Of a stretch of DNA of 12,111 bases, positions 1 to 7,967 are shown piece after piece. The number at the start of each line of letters is the position of its first letter. The first letter of the stretch is position 1. Origin of the DNA: Podila epigama. Lineage: Eukaryota; Mortierellomycota; Mortierellomycetes; Mortierellales; Mortierellaceae. The notes beneath the pieces are model-generated. The model saw nothing but the letters and a program-made list of their open reading frames with translations, did not search any database and was not told the origin of the DNA. The DNA is taken from the NCBI GenBank assembly GCA_015679605.1, contig JAAAVE010000099.1:17955-30065 (forward strand). The letters are read 5' to 3'. Both the position numbers and the translations under genes were made by a program.

Positions 1-369
1 GAATGGAAGGAACTGCAGGAAAGATACAGGAAGGATGAAAGGGGTGCGGAGGATGAGAATGCGGATGAGAGAGAAAAAAGATGAGAGTAAAAGATGAGAA
101 AGTTGGGATGAAGGGCTGGCAGGTGTTAATACATTTAAACGAAGAAAGATGAAGAGAGAGAAAAAAGGAATGTGGGTGAAGATAAAAGGTTATTTAACTC
201 TTTTTACCTTTTACTTTGCCAAAAAAAATCAAAATCAAAATCACTGTCGATTGAGCGAAGGGGGAAATGTGTTCGTTCAAAGGAGCGCATGCAAAGTGAC
301 ACCTTCCCTCAAGTCGTTCCCCTTGGATGGAATTGTGGAAACACGATACAAACGTGTTTAACTTATTAT

Positions 370-389
370 CACACACACACACACACACA
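370..389. repeat. (CA)n microsatellite
   Basis: About ten uninterrupted CA dinucleotides upstream of the uL29m gene. It is likely length-variable between strains. Confidence 0.9.
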
Positions 390-508
390 TACCCACCCAA
401 ATACGCATTCACATATTCTCTGTCCTGTCCTTCTCTGTCTCTTTTTCTCTTTCACCACTCACTACACTCTCATCCTCTTTCGTCTTTTTCCCTCTCTCTC
501 TGTCTGTC

Positions 509-619
509 ACACACTCACTCACTCACTCTCACTCACTCACTCTCACTCACTCACTCTCACTCACTCACTTACTCACTCTCACTCACTCACTCTCACTCAC
601 TCACTTACTCACTTACTCT
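509..619. repeat. CACT-type minisatellite, about 14-bp unit
   Basis: Tandem array built from CACT tetramers that is punctuated regularly by CT, giving a higher-order unit close to CACTCACTCACTCT. Several copies are present, and a few carry a CTTA variant (CACTTACT). The top strand has virtually no G throughout. It lies 330-440 bp before the start codon at 951. Confidence 0.85.
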
Positions 620-805
620 TCAAATTGCCACCAACTGTGACTATCTTTTGCTACATGAACTCTGTAAGAGGAAGTGGTGCTAAGCCACATTGATCAACAC
701 ACACTCGCTTGAAAGAGTTTCCGCAGGTGTAAAAAAGGGCAACAAAAACTCCTTCGGCATCAACGACATCTCCCCATCCATCCCCTGTGTCAACACACAC
801 TCACG

Positions 806-824
806 CACACACACACACACACAC
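806..824. repeat. (CA)n microsatellite
   Basis: Second CA run, nine to ten dinucleotides, inside the probable leader or promoter of the uL29m gene. Confidence 0.85.
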
Positions 825-950
825 CTCTTTCCTTTCTCCTTCCTTTTCTTCGAAACTCTAACAGTTTCGAATACACTGCGACTTGGGCTACCACTGTCTC
901 TGTCTCCGTCTCTATCTCTCGTTCTCTCTCATACACCTTCTCTCCATACA

Positions 951-1996
951 ATGTCCATCTTTTCACGTTCTTTCCCCACCTTGAATCGCCTCAAGCAACT
1001 CGCATTCCGTCCCAGGGGTGTTGAAGAGTTTTTTGAGGGCGGTAAATCCCTCCCCACTGAAAAGTCATGGACAGGTAAACATACACACGCTCACATGCAC
1101 CGTTTTCATGGACATGCACACATTCGCACCTTTATGCACCTTAACATGGGCACAGCATACACACCATCACAACTCTACCTGTACACATGTTTTGCATGCA
1201 AACACCCCATCGACTTGTCTTCAGTCTACATTGTACTCTGTTGACTCGTGGATTCCTGATGGATTGAAACAAATGGACGATTGTAGATTGAATGATTTGA
1301 GGCTGATCATAACAAATTCCGAGCAGCTTAATATATACCAGGAGGCTATAACGATAATGCCTTGTCGTTTTGCTCTTGCACTTTTTTTTTTGCCGATCCA
1401 GCCCCCTTTATCTTGTTAATTAATATTCTCTATACGTTTTTTTATTCTTTGATGCGATGATCTGTAGGCCGTGCCTGGAGAGCGAGTGAGCTTAGACTCA
1501 AGTCTTTTGATGATCTTCACAAGTTGTGGTATGTGCTCCTGAAGGAACGCAATCTCCTTGCAACTCAAAAGGAGGAAGCCCGTCGGTTCCATATCTCGAA
1601 GCAATACTTTTCTAACAAGGGTCGACAGGTCAAGGTATGATGTGACAGAGAGCGATCTAATATTGCAGATCAATGAACCTCTTGATTGGCATTTGGATCC
1701 ACTGGAGGTCCAAGTCCTGCTTGCTATTCAAGCAACTTTGTGCTTTGTGTACTCTATGCAGGATCGAAACCAAAATACTCATGAGAACTCCTTTTAAACC
1801 ATGATAGTGTCAAAAATCAATGGCACGGATCAAGTTTGTCCTGAATGAGCGTCGCCTAGCATGGGTGGAAGCCACAAAGCTTCAGAGGTTAGCCAACGCA
1901 CAAGAATCGGCTGTCAATACCAAGGTCTCGATTGCATCACCAACGGCGACTTCTGCAACATCGTCAGTAAAAGAATCAGCCGTTGGATCTGCTTAA
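951..1996 (+). CDS. MRPL4: Mitochondrial large-subunit ribosomal protein uL29m (MRPL4/MRPL47 family)
   Basis: Three exons, 951-1074, 1468-1634 and 1808-1996, encode about 159 aa. Introns are 1075-1467 (gtaaac...tgtag, phase 1) and 1635-1807 (gtatga...gatag, phase 0). Residues 1-22 have several Arg/Lys and no acidic residue, as in a mitochondrial presequence. Then come FFEGG (27-31) and, across the first junction, [14 protein letters not shown], continuing to [15 protein letters not shown]. This is the uL29m core that precedes the alpha-helical L29 hairpin. Across the second junction the frame gives [18 protein letters not shown], the conserved end of the domain. The family sits near the exit tunnel of the mitoribosome large subunit (family knowledge). 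The short S/T/A-rich tail ending at TAA 1994-1996 is poorly conserved. An alternative last exon at 2103-2171 is possible (see findings). The start is the first ATG for about 300 nt and opens the presequence. Confidence 0.93.
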
Positions 1997-2285
1997 ACTG
2001 AAGTCGGAAGTCCCCCCCCCCCCTTTCAGTCAGATCTGCAGCCCATTTAATTTTTATTTTGCAATTGACCCATGGAGTTTCTTTTTTCAAATGTTACATG
2101 AGGAGGAGCATAAAAAAGCTATAAAAAAGCGCGCAAAAGATTTTCATCAGCATTTCTTTCGTCAGTTGTAGGCAGACATGGTGTCTCGTTGTTTTTTTTT
2201 TTTTTTTTTTGTCCTTGTTTTCATAGAAGCAATTATACCAAATGAGCTTGCATATTCTGTACTTTTAATTTATTTCTTTTGCTAT

Positions 2286-2301
2286 CCTAACACGCGTTAG
2301 G
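2286..2301. promoter_or_regulatory. Inverted repeat containing an MCB-like ACGCGT core
   Basis: CCTAAC, four bases, GTTAGG: two perfect 6-bp arms around ACGC. The site includes ACGCGT (2292-2297), which is the MluI cell-cycle box recognised by MBF in yeasts. A single copy far from a start codon (about 1.2 kb upstream of the RhoGEF) is weak evidence for function. Confidence 0.25.
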
Positions 2302-2679
2302 AAAGAGGGAGCAAAGAAAAGAATAGGCGACAAGACTGTTTTGTTCTCTATTGGAGAGCAATAGAAGAGGAAAAAAGTGTCTTTGCTCACACTGTTTGTG
2401 GCCCAAACTGCTCCGCCTCGAATAGGGCTCAGCATTTTGTGGTCGGTCCTCAGGACGGAGGGAATGGGAAATGGCGCAAAAAGGGTTGCTCGCTCACTTG
2501 ACTATTTTTTTTTTTTCCTACAGCCAAGAGACAGACAGCCATGCGCGACAGCCTGACGGACCATGAGAAAGAGAGAGACATGGATGCAACCATAATCATA
2601 TAAACAGACAGAAACAGATAGATTGTGTGAGTCGAAAGACAAAAAGTAATGAAAAGGTCAAAAGGGCCAATTGCTCAAT

Positions 2680-2716
2680 AGTCAAGAAGAAGAAGAAAAA
2701 AAAAAAAAAAAAAAAA
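2680..2716. repeat. GAA repeat running into A21 homopolymer
   Basis: GAAGAAGAA leads into 21 consecutive A at 2696-2716. It is simple sequence. There is no flanking target-site duplication or 3' element body to suggest a retroposed copy. Confidence 0.8.
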
Positions 2717-2760
2717 GACACTGCGCATGGATGCTCATGGTGGCACTTTTGGGCACACAC

Positions 2761-2790
2761 ATTCACACACATTCACACACATTCACACAT
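2761..2790. repeat. 10-bp tandem repeat ATTCACACAC x3
   Basis: Two exact ATTCACACAC copies and a third with one change at its end, following a CA run. Confidence 0.85.
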
Positions 2791-2937
2791 TGACACAAAT
2801 GAAAATTATTCAGTTGAAGAGTGGTTGGTTCAATAATGGACCACACAAACGGGGACAAACAAACAAACCACCGCCCATGTTTGCATGTATTCATGGATTT
2901 TTGGATAATGGAGTATGGATGTGAATATGAAATGTGA

Positions 2938-3030
2938 ATGTTTGTTTGCGTGTGTTTGTGTGTGCGTACGGGGGTGTATGTGGGTGAGTGAGTGCGTGTG
3001 TAGGTGGATGAGTGTGTGTAGGTGTGCCAA
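2938..3030. repeat. GT-rich low-complexity block
   Basis: GTGTGTTTGTGTGTGCGT-like text on the + strand. It is the only strongly GT-rich stretch of the window, the opposite polarity to the CA-rich leaders. It is complementary in composition to CA tracts at about 3320-3340 and 3445-3470, so it could pair with them if co-transcribed. Confidence 0.7.
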
Positions 3031-3079
3031 TGTGGTTGTCCGTCTTGCTTTAATTTATTTTGCCTCCGCCCAGTCAGTC

Positions 3080-3240
3080 GCCTTTCTTTTTCCTTTTTCC
3101 TTTTTCCCTTTTGGCTTTCTTTTCTTTTCTTTTCTTTTCTTTTCTTTCTTTCTTTCCCATCCATCCATCCTCTTCCTTCCTATCTCCTTGGTGCCTTTTT
3201 TTGTTTGTTTTTTTTTTTTTGGCATTCTCTTCCCATCCCC
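3080..3240. repeat. Long polypyrimidine tract with (TTTCT)n core
   Basis: About 160 bases almost entirely T and C, including about six TTTCT pentamers at 3117-3146, CTTT and CATC tetramers, and a T-run near 3210. It lies 370-530 bp ahead of the RhoGEF start and may be the promoter/leader pyrimidine tract typical of these genes. Confidence 0.75.
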
Positions 3241-3337
3241 CAAATCACTCTCACTCTCATTCTCACTCATCACTCATTCTCACTCACTCTGCTTGTGGCC
3301 ACATCTCTCTCACCCATCCACACCACACACACACACA

Positions 3338-3384
3338 CTCCAGCATTTCTCCAGCATCACTTCAGCATCACTCCAGCATCACTC
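3338..3384. repeat. CTCCAGCATCACT tandem repeat, about 4 copies
   Basis: Four imperfect copies of an 11-12 bp unit (CCAGCATTTCT, CCAGCATCACT, TTCAGCATCACT, CCAGCATCACT) in the probable 5' leader of the RhoGEF gene. Confidence 0.8.
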
Positions 3385-3505
3385 AAACTGACATTCTCAC
3401 ATTCACAATCTCCTTCGACCCAATCTCATTCCCGCAGCATATTCACACACACTCACGCTCACACAAACACTCACCTCCCTCTCCCACAACATGCACAGCC
3501 CCAGG

Positions 3506-3609
3506 GTAATAAACCAACTCAAAAATAAGACCTCAACCCATTCACAACTCGCTGATCAACCAACCCCACTCTGACTTCAATTCTCTTAATCTCCCTCATT
3601 CTCTGCTAG
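3506..3609 (+). other. Probable intron ending exactly at the RhoGEF ATG
   Basis: Donor CCCAGG|GTAATA at 3506, branch-like CTGAC/CTGATC inside, pyrimidine-rich tail and acceptor CTGCTAG at 3609, immediately before ATG 3610. An upstream ATG at 3491 followed by four codons (MHSPR) splices in phase 0 onto MAPAGPP. The protein may therefore begin five residues earlier. If the intron is retained, the 3491 frame reads to TGA within it and acts as an upstream ORF. Confidence 0.5.
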
Positions 3610-6600
3610 ATGGCTCCTGCTGGCCCCCCTCGCCAAATGAACCCAGGCTTTGGCAGCCAGCACCCACTGCGACCCATCCCTCCTCATGTAAGCATCATTG
3701 CCAACACTCTGCGGGACAGGCATTTCCCTCTTGTTTTTTTTTCTCTCTCCTTTTTTGCCACCACATCATGCGAACCATTCTTCATTCCTCGGAATAAACA
3801 TCAACATCCGAGATGAGTGAGGAGGATGCTCTGGCCATGGCCATGGCCGCCACGCAAACACTCGACCTAGCTCTCATAAAAACAAATAACAAATAACCAC
3901 ACTAACCAAATGTATCCATTCCTTCTTAAAACGTTGTCTGACCCTATTTTTATGTTTTGCTCGCGTGTGTGTCGATGGACACATCCAACCCCTACACCAA
4001 AAAAACATAAATGTCAATCGTGCTCTTATTTTTTTTTTTCATGTCTTGTTCTTTTTAAAGCTCCAACGACCCCCACTTGAGCAATCGGGCCCCCGACCAT
4101 TCCCTTCAACAAACCCGCTCGACGACCTTGTCGAATCTGAGCGGGAATACGTCAACGACCTCAAGATTCTTCTCCAGGCAAGTGCCCCTTTTGGGAGCAC
4201 ACCGACTTGATGCATGGACATGTATGGCAGCTGCAACTGTAGAATCTTATTCCTCTTTCTTTCTCTTTCCCTCTCCCTCCCCCTTGTCCCTTCAGCGTGT
4301 CTCCTCAGGATGGTCGCAAGACAATCTCCCACCAAAGCAGGTCGATACCATGCTTCAAATCATCGAAAACATTCACATGATCAGCCGGAAGCTATCCAGA
4401 CGTCTGGATGAAGTACAGGGCAGCCCTGAACCAAACAGAGATTTGGGCAACGTTCTCATGTGGTTTGTTGATGTCATGGAGACACCCTACTCCAACTATT
4501 GTCGAGACCATGTACCCCTTCTAGACAATTGGCCAGAGATTATCAACAATTCCAACCTGCAAAACATCCTAGCGGTATGATCTTTGTTACGTAGTATTTT
4601 GTCAACGCTGTCAACATTTCTACGAAACACCCTGCTTATTCGCTTCATCCTCTGCAATGTTTTCGTCTGGCAATAGGAAATCGCTGCCGAGCAAGTTCAA
4701 CATGTAACTCTGGACACGTTTTTGATGAAGCCGATTGATCGCTTGCACTACTATCGCCGGCTGTATATGGTACGTCAACAAGCTGGAGGGGCTCGCAAAC
4801 AGACCTTGTTCGGACACTGAATCTTCCACAACATGTGCTAAACTCAAATAATCTTTTTATGTTTGTTCCCCCTCCACAGCGGCTCTTGGACTCGTCTGAA
4901 CGTGGAAACCCAGACTTTAGTGCATTGGAGGCTGCCTTTATAAGGATCGATACCATCTTACGCCTCGTCACGATAGACGTACCCGGCACATCACGACATC
5001 CTGCTTCACCGGCGCTCTCGGGTATCTCGAGTATGTCTGCGTTGCGGAATGCACTCCCTTCTCCACCAATCGCCGATCAACCATCATCCAACTTTCCACC
5101 ACAAGGACCTCGGATGGACCACATGGCCTCCCCAGCCCTGCCACCGTCGCCTCTCTCGCCAGGAATGGGACCAAGTCAACGCCCGGGGCCTCAACCAAAC
5201 ATTTTTACGGCCATGCAGGAACTCGAGCGTACTCTGGACACATCTCGGACATTAGATCTTTTCACAATGCAGCCAAAGGTACTTTTTTTTAATTTTTATT
5301 TTTATTTTCAATTTTATTTGGCTTTCATTCTGCCTTTGAAGAAATGATTCCATGTCTTTATATAATGAGTATGTACAATGGGTTGAACTCTTACTTAATA
5401 CTTCCACCACTTGTGACAACGTAGGCTTGTTCATTGTCACTGGCACAAACGGAGAGACATGAATTAATCCGGGGAGACTTTGCTTTTTCAGTATCAACAG
5501 ACAATGGACCAGAGGATCGATTTGACGATGGGCATGTTCTGTTATTATCTGATCTCATACTATTTTGCAGGATAAAGACAGCGGAGGAAATGAACCAAAA
5601 CCCACAAGGCGATACTTCCTCGTTTTGGCTGCTCTTTCCACCATTAGCCATCCGCCATGTCTTTGCCAACGATATTACGCAAGATGCTCGAGATCCAACT
5701 ATGGAACTGACTATTGTGGGCAGAGTAAAAGTCAGGGTATATATCCCAGACGACCAGCTAAAGTTTGCTTGGATTGATGAGGTGAACAGAGCACAGCATT
5801 TGGATTCCAATCAGGCACAGCAACAGCAGCAACAGCAGCAACAGCAACAGCAGTTCCCACATGGAATGAACAGAAACATGCCTCATAGCCAAGCACCTAC
5901 ACCAGTCATCCCGCCCATGTCACCCCTCTCTCCGACATTCAGCCATGGAGGTATGGGAGGCGGTCCACTTTCGCCAGGGTTTCAACCTCCAGGTGGAGGA
6001 CCCGGTATGATGCAACACCGACCACCGATGCAGGCCATGGGTGGTCGACCTCCTATGAACGGTATGCCCTCGCCAGGATTCAGACCACAGGCCCCCATCG
6101 GCGGGCCTATGGGTGGACATCCAGGTGGACATCCTGGCGGGCATCCGGGCGGAGCCCCTGGTGGGCCCATGGGTGGACGCCCAGGCATCATGCATCATCA
6201 ATCCATGAATGGTCGACCACGGCCCATGAACCGTGCAATGGTATGTTTCCATTCTCATAGCTGCCTTCCTTTTTTATTTTTCCTTTCGACTCTATCTTCT
6301 TGGTGCATCCTTCCTTCATTCTATGTCAACTGCATTCTAATCACCAGCACCTCATTCATTATAGAGTATGCGCAGAGCTAATACGCTGGGTGGACGATCA
6401 GGCACGATAAAGGGCCGTGTCCTGGCTCGAGGTGATGTCGGTGCCGCAAGGGAAGTCATCTTTAGGACCAAGCCATGCGATGTCTTCCAATGGCGTGAGG
6501 AGGCTTGGGAGCCTCTAGTGGAAGAGGATGATTGCCATGTCGAGCTGCGGGTTACAACCGCGAACCGCATAGCGATGGCCGTAGAGACGTTTGAAGGTGG

Positions 6601-7225
6601 ACAATTAGTACTGAATGCATGGATTGTCGAGTCAACAACGTTCCGGCGGGCGTCCGAGACGGACGTGTCAGTGTCGATGGACATGGGCGCCAGCGTTCAG
6701 TGGTTCTTGGTGGCGCTGAACAATCCGCGGGAAGCGGATGAGTTTTGCATGGCTTTCCAGCAAACCAAGGATCGAGCCATGTACGATCCAAGTCTCCAGC
6801 GGACGTCGGCGTCACCAGTGCTGTCGCGAGGCGATAGTCTTGCTTCTCCAGTCATCCAAAATTCAGTCAAGCGTGAAAAGCCAGTGAAGCAAACTCTCTC
6901 AAGCATGTACCCGCCGGCCGAGTGCAAGCTGTTCCTGCAGGGAGGCGACCATGGTCATTGGATGAGTCTTGGCACGGCACGTGTCGAGATCAAGATGGAA
7001 CGGCCATCGGGTCATGTACGACTGTTTGTGTGGCTCAGCGCCAAGAAGAGAGTGTTGGATAGTGTGATTGTCCAGTGCGACTGTCTAGAGCTGGTGGGTC
7101 CCAAGAAACTGGCCATCACACTGCAGAACCCTCAAGAGAAAATGAGCATCATTTATATGTTGCAATTCAAGGACGAAGCGATTACGACCAAGATCTTTGA
7201 GGGGCTAAGTCTTAATGAAAACTAA
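3610..7225 (+). CDS. Rho guanine-nucleotide exchange factor (DH-PH protein with two RanBD/EVH1-like C-terminal blocks)
   Basis: Seven exons, 3610-3687, 4061-4177, 4296-4574, 4677-4769, 4880-5278, 5425-6240 and 6365-7225, all joined in phase 0, give about 880 aa. Residues about 46-220 form a DH domain. CR1 is LVESEREYVNDL with Glu53 at the Rho-contact position, and the CR3 helix is LMKPIDRLHYYRRLY (174-188). It should load GTP on a Rho/Cdc42-type GTPase at the cell cortex (family knowledge). A Pro/Ser-rich linker (about 224-300) precedes a PH domain (about 318-447) with the C-terminal helix Trp438. Then come Q12 (454-465), a Met/Pro/Gly-rich region with GGHP repeats (about 550-577), and two beta-rich blocks (about 623-732 and 779-878) that look like RanBD/EVH1-type PH folds. 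Intron 2 (4178-4295) is GC-AG. The start could instead be ATG 3491 through a leader intron. DH is firm; the C-terminal blocks are a judgement by eye. Confidence 0.88.
4178..4295 (+). other. GC-AG intron in the RhoGEF gene
   Basis: The donor is CTCCAG|GCAAGT, an ideal match to the GC-donor consensus, and the acceptor is CCCTTCAG. Both flanks continue the DH helix in phase 0 (KILLQ then RVSSGW). The nearest GT, three bases downstream at 4181, would break the frame. A second in-frame acceptor AG lies 15 nt downstream (4309-4310) and would skip five residues. Confidence 0.85.
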
Positions 7226-7967
7226 GTTGATCATAGGGTATAGGGTATTTTCTGTAATGATCCTCAGAAAGACCTAAAAGACATGATTAAACGATCCCAA
7301 TGTACCTTTTTTTTTTAGTGAGAGAGAGAGAGGGAGGGAAGGAAAGGGTGCGACATTTTTTTCTTCTTTGCTGCATATCATGTATCCTTCCTTTTCTGTG
7401 TTGGGAATACCGAGAGAAGGATGAGCAGGGAACAATCCCAATTTCGACAACGGATCAAAGTTCCTGCGGGTTTCTTCTTTTTTCCTATTCCATATCTTTT
7501 GTCAGAGCGTCCTGTACTGCACTTCCTGTTTTGTGGTGTGGCTTGCTAGCCTTGTTGCTGTCCAAGTGCTCAAAAATTCCCTTTCTTTGTTCCTTTCTTT
7601 TTTTGAAATATTCCAGTTTTCTCGTCGATGGGTGTGGAAAACAAAGAAGCAGACATGCGTCAAGACTTTTTTCCTTCCATGCCATTGACGCACTATTTTT
7701 GGGTGAAGAGGTCGTTGATGGATGGATTGGATGGGTTTCACTATAATCAAACAAGCTATTAATATTCGACATGGTCGTTTTTTGTTTTCTGGATAAATAC
7801 TCGACTTTTCTCAGCTGTTCCCAGTAGCAATCTCCTTTCTCTCTCACTCTCACTCTCTCTCAAGCACTCAAATTGTCACACACAGTTGCGCACACTCTTC
7901 CTCGTACGCATTTTCATACATTCACTAACGCATTTGCACCCGCACACACTCACACAGACACAGAGCA
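7226..7967. other. Spacer: RhoGEF 3' region and promoter/leader of the next gene
   Basis: No gene supported. The first part after TAA 7225 is A/T-rich with a T9 run and a GA repeat (7318-7345). No perfect AATAAA was seen. The last 180 bases hold an ATAAAT TATA-like site, then CT repeats (about 7830-7861) and CA-rich text without any ATG from 7772 up to 7968. A 148-codon + frame (7300-7746) and a 122-codon minus frame (7485-7853) are open but lack domain features and overlap the regulatory sequence. Confidence 0.6.
7791..7800 (+). promoter_or_regulatory. TATA-like element GGATAAATAC
   Basis: An ATAAAT core about 170 bp before the start codon at 7968, followed by a CT-repeat and CA-rich leader. 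The spacing is plausible for transcription starting in the CT tract. It is inferred from position and composition only. Confidence 0.35.

Larger units (their letters stand above)
1..950. other. Spacer upstream of the mitoribosomal protein gene
   Basis: No gene is supported here. Bases 1-180 are strongly purine-rich (GATGAGAG-like text), so the minus strand is pyrimidine-rich, the composition seen on the + strand just before start codons elsewhere in this window. By analogy this could be the leader of a divergent minus-strand gene lying to the left, but no such gene is visible. From about 360 to 950 the + strand becomes CA/CT-rich with microsatellites and a CACT minisatellite. There is no ATG between about 656 and the start codon at 951, which fits a scanning leader. 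The open frames in this stretch are repeat translations (HTHTHT, SLTHSHSL) and are not believable proteins. Confidence 0.6.
1997..3609. other. Low-complexity spacer and probable leader of the RhoGEF gene
   Basis: About 1.6 kb with no convincing protein gene in any frame, apart from the possible alternative uL29m tail exon at 2103-2171. Contents in order: C12 (2012-2023), T19 (2192-2210), an inverted repeat holding ACGCGT (2286-2301), a splice-acceptor-like tract (2506-2523), GAA/A21 (about 2680-2716), ATTCACACAC repeats, a GT-rich block (2938-3030), a long pyrimidine tract (3080-3240) and a CAGCATCACT array. The longest open frames are repeat translations such as poly-Ser/Phe or Lys/Arg/Glu strings. 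From about 3030 to 3490 there is no ATG on the + strand, which suits a 5' leader. Confidence 0.65.

Noticed and set aside
172-693. 173-codon plus-strand frame
   Set aside because: Over half is CA and CACT repeat translation, and the rest lacks coding character.
1558-1797. Open frame through intron 2 of the uL29m gene
   Set aside because: It is in a different frame from the conserved uL29m exon. Splicing 1634 to 1808 restores the family motif [13 protein letters not shown] exactly.
2696-2716. A21 tract considered as the tail of a retrotransposed element
   Set aside because: It is preceded by GAA repeats, with no element body and no target-site duplication seen.
2763-3528. Several overlapping long frames on both strands
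   Set aside because: All are translations of CA, GT and CT simple sequence (HTHTHT, SFLFFSFLF, KKRKEKK).
5920-6258. Minus-strand frames opposite the RhoGEF Gly/Pro-rich region
   Set aside because: These are shadow frames produced by the repetitive GGHP-coding DNA.
7300-7746. 148-codon plus-strand frame
   Set aside because: It has hydrophobic, Cys- and Ser-rich content without domain pattern, starts in poly-T/GA repeats, and sits in the RhoGEF 3' region and next promoter. It looks like a chance open frame.
7485-7853. 122-codon minus-strand frame upstream of the GYP-rich gene
   Set aside because: It overlaps the TATA-like site and CT leader of the plus-strand gene, its start lies in CT repeats, and it has no recognisable motif. 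A low-probability antisense gene cannot be fully excluded.
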